A stretch of DNA of 64,000 nucleotides from assembly GCA_036971475.1 (NCBI GenBank), contig JBAIZL010000028.1:790001-854000 (forward strand). Reading direction: 5' to 3'. Positions 34,001 through 48,900 of the stretch are shown one piece after another. The DNA is from Prosapia bicincta (Eukaryota; Arthropoda; Insecta; Hemiptera; Cercopidae). How positions within the stretch are numbered: position 1 is the stretch's first letter; each line of letters opens with the position of its first letter. A model generated the notes under the pieces. It saw only the letters and a program-made list of their open reading frames with translations, did not search any database and was not told the DNA's origin. A program made the translations under genes and the position numbers.

Positions 34001-37000
34001 CCAAACAGCTCTCTAACTTCAATTCTTCAAACATACTAGCTTTCGTGGAATGAGAATGAATGAATGGAATAACGACTATGAGTAGCTACAGATTAGCAAC
34101 AACGCACTCGGTCTAACGGCACCGTATCTACATCCAAACAGCTCTCTAACTTCAATTCTTCAAACATACTAGCTTTCGTGGAATGAGAATGAATGAATGG
34201 AATAACGACTATGAGTAGCTACAGATTAGCAACAACGCACTCGGTCTAACTGCACCGTATCTACATCCAAACAGCTCTCTAACTTCAATTCTTCAAACAT
34301 ACTAGCTTTCGTGGAATGAGAATGAATGAATGGAATAACGACTATGAGTAGCTACAGATTAGCAACAACGCACTCGGTCTAACTGCACCGTATCTACATC
34401 CAAACAGCTCTCTAACTTCAATTCTTCAAACATACTAGCTTTCGTGGAATGAGAATGAATGAATGGAATAAAGACTATGAATACCTAGAGATTAGCAATA
34501 GTGTACTCGGTTTAACTGCACCGTATCTATATCTAAACAGCTCTCTAACTTCAATTCTTCAAACATACTAGCTTTCGTGGAATGAGAATGAATGAATGGA
34601 ATAACGACTATGAGTAGCTACAGATTGGCAACAACGCACTCGGCCTAACTGCACCGTATCTACATCCAAACAGCTCTCTAACTTCAATTCTTCAAACATA
34701 CTAGCTTTCGTGGAATGAGAATGAATGAATGGAATAACGACTATGAATACCTAGAGATTAGCAATAGTGTACTCGGTTTAACTGCACCGTATCTACATCC
34801 AAACAGCTCTCTAACTTCAATTCTTCAAACATACTAGCTTTCGTGGAATGAGAATGAATGAATGGAATAACGACTATGAGTAGCTACAGATTGGCAACAA
34901 CGCACTCGGCCTAACTGCACCGTATCTACATCCAAACAGCTCTCTAACTTCAATTCTTCAAACATACTAGCTTTCGTGGAATGAGAATGAGTGATTGGAA
35001 TAACGACTATGAATACCTAGAGATTAGCAATAGTGTACTCGGTTTAACTGAACCGTATCTACATCCAAACAGCTCTCTAACTTCAATTCTTCAAACATAC
35101 TAGCTTTCGTGGAATGAGAATGAGTGAATGGAATAACGACTATGAATACCTAGAGATTAGCAATAGTGTACTCGGTTTAACTGCACCGTATCTACATCCA
35201 AACAGCTCTCTAACTTCAATTCTTCAAACATACTAGCTTTCGTGGAATGAGAATGAGTGAATGGAATAACGACTATGAATACCTAGAGATTAGCAACAGC
35301 GCACTCGGTCTAACTGCACCGTATCTATATCTAAACAGCTCTCTAACTTCAATTCTTCAAACATACTAGCTTTCGTGGAATGAGAATGAATGAATGGAAT
35401 AACGACTATGAATACCTAGAGATTAGCAATAGTGTACTCGGTCTAACTGCACCGTATCTATATCTAAACAGCTCTCTAACTTCAATTCTTCAAACATACT
35501 AGCTTTCGTGGAATGAGAATGAATGAATGGAATAACGACTATGAATACCTAGAGATTAGCAATAGTGTACTCGGTCTAACTGCACCGTATCTACATCCAA
35601 ACAGCTCTCTAACTTCAATTCTTCAAACATACTAGCTTTCGTGGAATGAGAATGAATGAATGGAATAACGACTATGAATACCTAGAGATTAGCAATAGTG
35701 TACTCTGTCTAACTGCACCGTATCTATATCTAAACAGCTCTCTAACTTCAATTCTTCAAACATACTAGCTTTCGTGGAATGAGAATGAATGAATGGAATA
35801 ACGACTATGAATACCTAGAGATTAGCAATAGTGTACTCGGTCTAACTGCACCGTATCTACATCCAAACAGCTCTCTAACTTCAATTCTTCAAACATACTA
35901 GCTTTCGTGGAATGAGAATGAGTGAATGGAATAACGACTATGAATACCTAGAGATTAGCAATAGTGTACTCGGTTTAACTGCACCGTATCTATATCTAAA
36001 CAGCTCTCTAACTTCAATTCTTCAAACATACTAGCTTTCGTGGAATGAGAATGAATGAATGGAATAACGACTATGAATACCTAGAGATTAGCAACAGCGC
36101 ACTCGGTCTAACTGCACCGTATCTATATCTAAACAGCTCTCTAACTTCAATTCTTCAAACATACTAGCTTTCTTGGAATGAGAATGAATGAATGGAATAA
36201 CGACTATGAATACCTAGAGATTAGCAACAGCGCACTCGGTCTAACTGCACCGTATCTATATCTAAACAGCTCTCTAACTTCAATTCTTCAAACATACTAG
36301 CTTTCGTGGAATGAGAATGAATGAATGGAATAACGACTATGAATACCTAGAGATTAGCAACAGCGCACTCGGTCTAACTGCACCGTATCTATATCTAAAC
36401 AGCTCTCTAACTTCAATTCTTCAAACATACTAGCTTTCGTGGAATGAGAATGAATGAATGGAATAACGACTATGAATACCTAGAGATTAGCAATAGTGTA
36501 CTCGGTTTAACTGCACCGTATCTACATCCAAACAGCTCTCTAACTTCAATTCTTCAAACATACTAGCTTTCGTGGAATGAGAATGAATGAATGGAATAAC
36601 GACTATGAGTAGCTACAGATTGGCAACAACGCACTCGGCCTAACTGCACCGTATCTACATCCAAACAGCTCTCTAACTTCAATTCTTCAAACATACTAGC
36701 TTTCGTGGAATGAGAATGAATGAATGGAATAACGACTATGAATACCTAGAGATTAGCAACAACGCACTCGGTTTAACTGCACCGTATCTATATCTAAACA
36801 GCTCTCTAACTTCAATTCTTCAAACATACTAGCTTTCGTGGAATGAGAATGAATGAATGGAATAACGACTATGAATACCTAGAGATTAGCAATAGTGTGC
36901 TCGGTCTAACTGCACCGTATCTATATCTAAACAGCTCACTAACTTCAATTCTTCAAACATACTAGCTTTCGTGGAATGAGAATGAATGAATGGAATAACG

Positions 37001-39933
37001 ACTATGAGTAGCTAGAGATTGGCCACAACGCACTCGGTCTAACTACACCGTATCTACATCCAAACAGCTCTCTAACTTCAATTCTTCAAACATACTAGCT
37101 TTCGTGGAATGAGAATGAATGAATGGAATAACGACTATGAATACCTAGAGATTAGCAACAGCGTACTCGGTTTAACTGCACCGTATCTATATCTAAACAG
37201 CTCTCTAACTTCAATTCTTCAAACATACTAGCTTTCGTGGAATGAGAATGAATGAATGGAATAACGACTATGAATACCTAGAGATTAGCAATAGTGTACT
37301 CGGTCTAACTGCACCGTATCTATATCTAAACAGCTCTCTAACTTCAATTCTTCAAACATACTAGCTTTCGTGGAATGAGAATGAATGAATGGAATAACGA
37401 CTATGAATACCTAGAGATTAGCAATAGTGTACTCGGTCTAACTGCACCGTATCTATATCTAAACAGCTCTCTAACTTCAATTCTTCAAACATACTAGCTT
37501 TCGTGGAATGAGAATGAATGAATGGAATAACGACTATGAATACCTAGAGATTAGCAATAGTGTACTCGGTCTAACTGCACCGTATCTATATCTAAACAGC
37601 TCTCTAACTTCAATTCTTCAAACATACTAGCTTTCGTGGAATGAGAATGAATGAATGGAATAACGACTATGAGTAGCTAGAGATTGGCCACAACGCACTC
37701 GGTCTAACTACACCGTATCTACATCCAAACAGCTCTCTAACTTCAATTCTTCAAACATACTAGCTTTCGTGGAATGAGAATGAATGAATGGAATAACGAC
37801 TATGAATACCTAGAGAATAGCAATAGTGTACTCGGTTTAACTGCACCGTATCTATATCTAAACAGCTCTCTAACTTCAATTCTTCAAACATACTAGCTTT
37901 CGTGGAATGAGAATGAATGAATGGAATAACGACTATGAATACCTAGAGATTAGCAATAGTGTACTCGGTCTAACTGCACCGTATCTATATCTAAACAGCT
38001 CTCTAACTTCAATTCTTCAAACATACTAGCTTTCGTGGAATGAGAATGAATGAATGGAATAACGACTATGAGTAGCTACAGATTAGCAACAACGCACTCG
38101 GTCTAACTGCACCGTATCTATATCTAAACAGCTCTCTAACTTCAATTCTTCAAACATACTAGCTTTCGTGGAATGAGAATGAATGAATGGAATAACGACT
38201 ATGAATACCTAGAGATTAGCAACAACGCACTCGGTCTAACTACACCGTATCTACATCCAAACAGCTCTCTAACTTCAATTCTTCAAACATACTAGCTTTC
38301 GTGGAATGAGAATGAATGAATGGAATAACGACTATGAATACCTAGAGAATAGCAACAGCGTACTCGGTTTAACTGCACCGTATCTATATCTAAACAGCTC
38401 TCTAACTTCAATTCTTCAAACATACTAGCTTTCGTGGAATGAGAATGAATGAATGGAATAACGACTATGAATACCTAGAGATTAGCAATAGTGTACTCGG
38501 TCTAACTGCACCGTATCTATATCTAAACAGCTCTCTAACTTCAATTCTTCAAACATACTAGCTTTCGTGGAATGAGAATGAATGAATGGAATAACGACTA
38601 TGAGTAGCTAGAGATTGGCCACAACGCACTCGGTCTAACTACACCGTATCTACATCCAAACAGCTCTCTAACTTCAATTCTTCAAACATACTAGCTTTCG
38701 TGGAATGAGAATGAATGAATGGAATAACGACTATGAATACCTAGAGAATAGCAATAGTGTACTCGGTTTAACTGCACCGTATCTATATCTAAACAGCTCT
38801 CTAACTTCAATTCTTCAAACATACTAGCTTTCGTGGAATGAGAATGAATGAATGGAATAACGACTATGAATACCTAGAGATTAGCAATAGTGTACTCGGT
38901 CTAACTGCACCGTATCTATATCTAAACAGCTCTCTAACTTCAATTCTTCAAACATACTAGCTTTCGTGGAATGAGAATGAATGAATGGAATAACGACTAT
39001 GAGTAGCTACAGATTAGCAACAACGCACTCGGTCTAACTGCACCGTATCTATATCTAAACAGCTCTCTAACTTCAATTCTTCAAACATACTAGCTTTCGT
39101 GGAATGAGAATGAATGAATGGAATAACGACTATGAATACCTAGAGATTAGCAACAACGCACTCGGTCTAACTGCACCGTATCTACATCCAAACAGCTCTC
39201 TAACTTCAATTCTTCAAACATACTAGCTTTCGAGGAATGAGAATGAATGAATGGAATAACGACTATGAATACCTAGAGATTAGCAATAGTGTACTCGGTT
39301 TAACTGCACCGTATCTATATCTAAACAGCTCTCTAACTTCAATTCTTCAAACATACTAGCTTTCGTGGAATGAGAATGAATGAATGGAATAACGACTATG
39401 AGTAGCTACAGATTAGCAACAACGCACTCGGTCTAACTGCACCGTATCTACATCCAAACAGCTCTCTAACTTCAATTCTTCAAACATACTAGCTTTCGTG
39501 GAATGAGAATGAATGAATGGAATAACGACTATGAATACCTAGAGATTGGCCACAACGCACTCGGTCTAACTGCACCGTATCTATATCTAAACAGCTCTCT
39601 AACTTCAATTCTTCAAACATACTAGCTTTCGTGGAATGAGAATGAATGAATGGAATAACGACTATGAATACCTAGAGATTAGCAACAACGCACTCGGTCT
39701 AACTGCACCGTATCTACATCCAAACAGATCTCTAACTTCAATTCTTCAAACATACTAGCTTTCGTGGAATGAGAATGAATGAATGGAATAACGACTATGA
39801 ATACCTAGAGATTAGCAATAGTGTACTCGGTTTAACTGCACCGTATCTATATCTAAACAGCTCTCTAACTTCAATTCTTCAAACATACTAGCTTTCGTGG
39901 AATGAGAATGAATGAATGGAATAACGACTATGA

Positions 39934-42900
39934 GTAGCGACAGATTAGCAACAACGCACTCGGTCTAACTGCACCGTATCTACATCCAAACAGCTCTCTA
40001 ACTTCAATTCTTCAAACATACTAGCTTTCGTGGAATGAGAATGAATGAATGGAATAACGACTATGAATACCTAGAGATTGGCCACAACGTACTCGGTTTA
40101 ACTGCACCGTATCTACATCCAAACAGCTCTCTAACTTCAATTCTTCAAACATACTAGCTTTCGTGGAATGAGAATGAATGAATGGAATAACGACTATGAA
40201 TACCTAGAGATTAGCAACAGCGTACTCGGTTTAACTGCACCGTATCTACATCCAAACAGCTCTCTAACTTCAATTCTTCAAACATACTAGCTTTCGTGGA
40301 ATGAGAATGAATGAATGGAATAACGACTATGAATACCTAGAGATTAGCAACAGCGTACTCGGTTTAACTGCACCGTATCTACATCCAAACAGCTCTCTAA
40401 CTTCAATTCTTCAAACATACTAGCTATCGTGGAATGGGAATGAATGAACGGAATAACGACTATGAATACCTAGAGATTAGCAACAGCGTACTCGGTTTAA
40501 CTGCACCGTATCTACATGCAAACAGCTCTCTAACTTCAATTCTTCAAACATACTAGCTTTCGTGGAATGAGAATGAATGAATGGAATAACGACTATGAAT
40601 ACCTAGAGATTAGCAACAGCGTACATCGGTTTAACTGCACCGTATCTACATCCAAACAGCTCTCTAACTTCAATTCTTCAAACATACTAGCTTTCGTGGA
40701 ATGAGAATGAATGAATGGAATAACGACTATGAATACCTAGAGATTAGCAACAGCGTACTCGGTTTAACTGCACCGTATCTACATCCAAACAGCTCTCTAA
40801 CTTCAATTCTTCAAACATACTAGCTTTCGTGGAATGGGAATGAATGAACGGAATAACGACTATGAATACCTAGAGATTAGCAACAGCGTACTCGGTTTAA
40901 CTGCACCGTATCTACATCCAAACAGCTCTCTAACTTCAATTCTTCAAACATACTAGCTTTCGTGGAATGGGAATGAATGAATGGAATAACGACTATGAAT
41001 ACCTAGAGATTAGCAACAGCGTACTCGGTTTAACTGCACCGTATCTACATCCAAGCAGCTCTCTAACTTCATTTCTTCAAACATACTAGCTTTCGTGGAA
41101 TGAGAATGAATGAATGGAATAACGACTATGAATACCTAGAGATTAGCAACAGCGTACTCGGTTTAACTGCACCGTATCTACATCCAAACAGCTCTCTAAC
41201 TTCAATTCTTCAAACATACTAGCTTTCGTGGAATGAGAATGAATGAATGGAATAACGACTATGAATACCTAGAGATTAGCAATAGTGTACTCGGTTTAAC
41301 TGCACCGTATCTACATCCAAGCAGCTCTCTAACTTCAATTCTTCAAACATACTAGCTTTCGTGGAATGGGAATGAATGAATGGAATAACGACTATGAATA
41401 CCTAGAGATTAGCAACAGCGTACTCGGTTTAACTGCACCGTATCTACATCCAAGCAGCTCTCTAACTTCAATTCTTCAAACATACTAGCTTTCGTGGAAT
41501 GAGAATGAATGAATGGAATAACGACTATGAATACCTAGAGATTAGCAACAGCGTACTCGGTTTAACTGCACCGTATCTACATCCAAACAGCTCTCTAACT
41601 TCAATTCTTCAAACATACTAGCTTTCGTGGAATGGGAATGAATGAACGGAATAACGACTATGAATACCTAGAGATTAGCAACAGCGTACTCGGTTTAACT
41701 GCACCGTATCTACATCCAAACAGCTCTCTAACTTCAATTCTTCAAACATACTAGCTTTCGTGGAATGGGAATGAATGAATGGAATAACGACTATGAATAC
41801 CTAGAGATTAGCAACAGCGTACTCGTTTTATCTGCACCGTATCTACATCCAAGCAGCTCTCTAACTTCAATTCTTCAAACATACTAGCTTTCGTGGAATG
41901 AGAATGAATGAATGGAATAACGACTATGAATACCTAGAGATTAGCAACAGCGTACTCGGTTTAACTGCACCGTATCTACATCCAAACAGCTCTCTAACTT
42001 CAATTCTTCAAACATACTAGCTTTCGTGGAATGAGAATGAATGAATGGAATAACGACTATGAATACCTAGAGATTAGCAACAGCGTACTCGGTTTAACTG
42101 CACCGTATCTACATCCAAACAGCTCTCTAACTTCAATTCTTCAAACATACTAGCTTTCGTGGAATGAGAATGAATGAATGGAATAACGACTATGAATACC
42201 TAGAGATTAGCAACAGCGCACTCGGTCTAACTGCACCGTATCTATATTTAAACAGCTCTCTAACTTCAATTCTTCAAACATACTAGCTTTCGTGGAATGA
42301 GAATGAATGAATGGAATAATGACTATGAATACCTAGAGATTAGCAACAGCGCACTCGGTCTAACTGCACCGTATCTATATCTAAACAGCTCTCTAACTTC
42401 AATTCTTCAAACATACTAACTTTCGTGGAATGAGAATGAATGAATGGAATAATGACTATGAATACCTAGAGATTAGCAACAGCGTACTCGGTTTAACTGC
42501 ACCGTATCTACATCCAAACAGCTCTCTAACTTCAATTCTTCAAACATACTAGCTTTCGTGGAATGAGAATGAATGAATGGAATAACGACTATGAATACCT
42601 AGAGATTAGCAACAGCGTACTCGGTTTAACTGCACCGTATCTACATCCAAACAGCTCTCTAACTTCAATTCTTCAAACATACTAGCTTTCGTGGAATGAG
42701 AATGAATGAATGGAATAACGACTATGAATACCTAGAGATTAGCAACAGCGCACTCGGTCTAACTGCACCGTATCTATATTTAAACAGCTCTCTAACTTCA
42801 ATTCTTCAAACATACTAGCTTTCGTGGAATGAGAATGAATGAATGGAATAATGACTATGAATACCTAAAGATTAGCAACAGCGCACTCGGTCTAACTGCA

Positions 42901-45900
42901 CCGTATCTATATCTAAACAGCTCTCTAACTTCAATTCTTCAAACATACTAACTTTCGTGGAATGAGAATGAATGAATGGAATAATGACTATGAATACCTA
43001 GAGATTAGCAACAGCGTACTCGGTCTAACTGCACCGTATCTATATCTAAACAGCTCTCTAACTTCAATTCTTCAAACATACTAGCTTTCGTGGAATGAGA
43101 ATGAATGAATGGAATAACGACTATGAATACCTAGAGATTAGCAACAGCGTACTCGGTTTAACTGCACCGTATCTACATCCAAACAGATCTCTAACTTCAA
43201 TTCTTCAAACATACTAGCTTTCGTGGAATGAGAATGAATGAATGGAATAACGACTATGAATACCTAGAGATTGGCCACAACGCACTCGGTCTAACTGCAC
43301 CGTATCTACATCCAATCAGCTCTCTAACTTCAATTCTTCAAACATACTAGCTTTCGTGGAATGAGAATGAATGAATGGAATAACGACTATGAATACCTAG
43401 AGATTGGCCACAACGCACTCGGTCTAACTGCACCGTATCTATATCTAAACAGCTCTCTAACTTCAATTCTTCAAACATACTAGCTTTCGTGGAATGAGAA
43501 TGAATGAATGGAATAACGACTATGAATACCTAGAGATTAGCAACAACGCACTCGGTCTAACTGCACCGTATCTACATCCAAACAGATCTCTAACTTCAAT
43601 TCTTCAAACATACTAGCTTTCGTGGAATGAGAATGAATGAATGGAATAACGACTATGAGTAGCTACAGATTAGCAACAACGCACTCGGTCTAACTGCACC
43701 GTATCTACATCCAAACAGCTCTCTAACTTCAATTCTTCAAACATACTAGCTTTCGTGGAATGAGAATGAATGAATGGAATAACGACTATGAATACCTAGA
43801 GATTAGCAATAGTGTACTCGGTTTAACTGCACCGTATCTATATCTAAACAGCTCTCTAACTTCAATTCTTCAAACATACTAGCTTTCGTGGAATGAGAAT
43901 GAATGAATGGAATAACGACTATGAGTAGCGACAGATTAGCAACAACGCACTCGGTCTAACTGCACCGTATCTACATCCAAACAGCTCTCTAACTTCAATT
44001 CTTCAAACATACTAGCTTTCGTGGAATGAGAATGAATGAATGGAATAACGACTATGAATACCTAGAGATTGGCCACAACGCACTCGGTCTAACTGCACCG
44101 TATCTACATCCAAACAGCTCTCTAACTTCAATTCTTCAAACATACTAGCTTTCGTGGAATGAGAATGAATGAATGGAATAACGACTATGAATACCTAGAG
44201 ATTGGCCACAACGCACTCGGTTTAACTGCACCGTATCTACATCCAAACAGCTCTCTAACTTCAATTCTTCAAACATACTAGCTTTCGTAGAATGAGAATG
44301 AATGAATGGAATAACGACTATGAATACCTAGAGATTAGCAACAGCGTACTCGGTTTAACTGCACCGTATCTACATCCAAACAGCTCTCTAACTTCAATTC
44401 TTCAAACATACTAGCTTTCGTGGAATGAGAATGAATGAATGGAATAACGACTATGAATACCTAGAGATTAGCAACAGCGTACTCGGTTTAACTGCACCGT
44501 ATCTACATCCAAACAGCTCTCTAACTTCAATTCTTCAAACATACTAGCTTTCGTGGAATGGGAATGAATGAACGGAATAACGACTATGAATACCTAGAGA
44601 TTAGCAACAGCGTACTCGGTTTAACTGCACCGTATCTACATGCAAACAGCTCTCTAACTTCAATTCTTCAAACATACTAGCTTTCGTGGAATGAGAATGA
44701 ATGAATGGAATAACGACTATGAATACCTAGAGATTAGCAACAGCGTACTCGGTTTAACTGCACCGTATCTACATCCAAACAGCTCTCTAACTTCAATTCT
44801 TCAAACATACTAGCTTTCGTGGAATGAGAATGAATGAATGGAATAACGACTATGAATACCTAGAGATTAGCAACAGCGTACTCGGTTTAACTGCACCGTA
44901 TCTACATCCAAACAGCTCTCTAACTTCAATTCTTCAAACATACTAGCTTTCGTGGAATGGGAATGAATGAACGGAATAACGACTATGAATACCTAGAGAT
45001 TAGCAACAGCGTACTCGGTTTAACTGCACCGTATCTACATCCAAACAGCTCTCTAACTTCAATTCTTCAAACATACTAGCTTTCGTGGAATGGGAATGAA
45101 TGAATGGAATAACGACTATGAATACCTAGAGATTAGCAACAGCGTACTCGGTTTAACTGCACCGTATCTACATCCAAGCAGCTCTCTAACTTCATTTCTT
45201 CAAACATACTAGCTTTCGTGGAATGAGAATGAATGAATGGAATAACGACTATGAATACCTAGAGATTAGCAACAGCGTACTCGGTTTAACTGCACCGTAT
45301 CTACATCCAAACAGCTCTCTAACTTCAATTCTTCAAACATACTAGCTTTCGTGGAATGAGAATGAATGAATGGAATAACGACTATGAATACCTAGAGATT
45401 AGCAATAGTGTACTCGGTTTAACTGCACCGTATCTACATCCAAGCAGCTCTCTAACTTCAATTCTTCAAACATACTAGCTTGCGTGGAATGGGAATGAAT
45501 GAATGGAATAACGACTATGAATACCTAGAGATTAGCAACAGCGTACTCGGTTTAACTGCACCGTATCTACATCCAAGCAGCTCTCTAACTTCAATTCTTC
45601 AAACATACTAGCTTTCGTGGAATGAGAATGAATGAATGGAATAACGACTATGAATACCTAGAGATTAGCAACAGCGTACTCGGTTTAACTGCACCGTATC
45701 TACATCCAAACAGCTCTCTAACTTCAATTCTTCAAACATACTAGCTTTCGTGGAATGGGAATGAATGAACGGAATAACGACTATGAATACCTAGAGATTA
45801 GCAACAGCGTACTCGGTTTAACTGCACCGTATCTACATCCAAACAGCTCTCTAACTTCAATTCTTCAAACATACTAGCTTTCGTGGAATGGGAATGAATG

Positions 45901-48900
45901 AATGGAATAACGACTATGAATACCTAGAGATTAGCAACAGCGTACTCGGTTTAACTGCACCGTATCTACATCCAAGCAGCTCTCTAACTTCAATTCTTCA
46001 AACATACTAGCTTTCGTGGAATGAGAATGAATGAATGGAATAACGACTATGAATACCTAGAGATTAGCAACAGCGTACTCGGTTTAACTGCACCGTATCT
46101 ACATCCAAACAGCTCTCTAACTTCAATTCTTCAAACATACTAGCTTTCGTGGAATGAGAATGAATGAATGGAATAACGACTATGAATACCTAGAGATTAG
46201 CAACAGCGTACTCGGTTTAACTGCACCGTATCTACATCCAAACAGCTCTCTAACTTCAATTCTTCAAACATACTAGCTTTCGTGGAATGAGAATGAATGA
46301 ATGGAATAACGACTATGAATACCTAGAGATTAGCAACAGCGTACTCGGTTTAACTGCACCGTATCTACATCCAAACAGCTCTCTAACTTCAATTCTTCAA
46401 ACATACTAGCTTTCGTGGAATGAGAATGAATGAATGGAATAACGACTATGAATACCTAGAGATTAGCAACAGCGCACTCGGTCTAACTGCACCGTATCTA
46501 TATTTAAACAGCTCTCTAACTTCAATTCTTCAAACATACTAGCTTTCGTGGAATGAGAATGAATGAATGGAATAATGACTATGAATACCTAGAGATTAGC
46601 AACAGCGCACTCGGTCTAACTGCACCGTATCTATATCTAAACAGCTCTCTAACTTCAATTCTTCAAACATACTAACTTTCGTGGAATGAGAATGAATGAA
46701 TGGAATAATGACTATGAATACCTAGAGATTAGCAACAGCGTACTCGGTTTAACTGCACCGTATCTACATCCAAACAGCTCTCTAACTTCAATTCTTCAAA
46801 CATACTAGCTTTCGTGGAATGAGAATGAATGAATGGAATAACGACTATGAATACCTAGAGATTAGCAACAGCGTACTCGGTTTAACTGCACCGTATCTAC
46901 ATCCAAACAGCTCTCTAACTTCAATTCTTCAAACATACTAGCTTTCGTGGAATGAGAATGAATGAATGGAATAACGACTATGAATACCTAGAGATTAGCA
47001 ACAGCGCACTCGGTCTAACTGCACCGTATCTATATTTAAACAGCTCTCTAACTTCAATTCTTCAAACATACTAGCTTTCGTGGAATGAGAATGAATGAAT
47101 GGAATAATGACTATGAATACCTAGAGATTAGCAACAGCGCACTCGGTCTAACTGCACCGTATCTATATCTAAACAGCTCTCTAACTTCAATTCTTCAAAC
47201 ATACTAACTTTCGTGGAATGAGAATGAATGAATGGAATAATGACTATGAATACCTAGAGATTAGCAACAGCGTACTCGGTCTAACTGCACCGTATCTATA
47301 TCTAAACAGCTCTCTAACTTCAATTCTTCAAACATACTAGCTTTCGTGGAATGAGAATGAATGAATGGAATAACGACTATGAATACCTAGAGATTAGCAA
47401 CAGCGTACTCGGTTTAACTGCACCGTATCTACATCCAAACAGATCTCTAACTTCAATTCTTCAAACATACTAGCTTTCGTGGAATGAGAATGAATGAATG
47501 GAATAACGACTATGAATACCTAGAGATTGGCCGCAACGCACTCGGTCTAACTGCACCGTATCTACATCCAAACAGCTCTCTAACTTCAATTCTTCAAACA
47601 TACTAGCTTTCGTGGAATGAGAATGAATGAATGGAATAACGACTATGAATACCTAGAGATTGGCCACAACGCACTCGGTCTAACTGCACCGTATCTATAT
47701 CTAAACAGCTCTCTAACTTCAATTCTTCAAACATACTAGCTTTCGTGGAATGAGAATGAATGAATGGAATAACGACTATGAATACCTAGAGATTAGCAAC
47801 AACGCACTCGGTCTAACTGCACCGTATCTACATCCAAACAGATCTCTAACTTCAATTCTTCAAACATACTAGCATTCGTGGAATCAGAATGAATGAATGG
47901 AATAACGACTATGAGTAGCTACAGATTAGCAACAACGCACTCGGTCTAACTGCACCGTATCTACATCCAAACAGCTCTCTAACTTCAATTCTTCAAACAT
48001 ACTAGCTTTCGTGGAATGAGAATGAATGAATGGAATAACGACTATGAATACCTAGAGATTAGCAATAGTGTACTCGGTTTAACTGCACCGTATCTATATC
48101 TAAACAGCTCTCTAACTTCAATTCTTCAAACATACTAGCTTTCGTGGAATGAGAATGAATGAATGGAATAACGACTATGAGTAGCGACAGATTAGCAACA
48201 ACGCACTCGGTCTAACTGCACCGTATCTACATCCAAACAGCTCTCTAACTTCAATTCTTCAAACATACTAGCTTTCGTGGAATGAGAATGAATGAATGGA
48301 ATAACGACTATGAATACCTAGAGATTGGCCACAACGCACTCGGTTTAACTGCACCGTATCTACATCCAAACAGCTCTCTAACTTCAATTCTTCAAACATA
48401 CTAGCTTTCGTGGAATGAGAATGAATGAATGGAATAACGACTATGAATACCTAGAGATTAGCAACAGCGTACTCGGTTTAACTGCACCGTATCTACATCC
48501 AAACAGCTCTCTAACTTCAATTCTTCAAACATACTAGCTTTCGTGGAATGAGAATGAATGAATGGAATAACGACTATGAATACCTAGAGATTAGCAACAG
48601 CGTACTCGGTTTAACTGCACCGTATCTACATCCAAACAGCTCTCTAACTTCAATTCTTCAAACATACTAGCTTTCGTGGAATGGGAATGAATGAACGGAA
48701 TAACGACTATGAATACCTAGAGATTAGCAACAGCGTACTCGGTTTAACTGCACCGTATCTACATGCAAACAGCTCTCTAACTTCAATTCTTCAAACATAC
48801 TAGCTTTCGTGGAATGAGAATGAATGAATGGAATAACGACTATGAATACCTAGAGATTAGCAACAGCGTACTCGGTTTAACTGCACCGTATCTACATCCA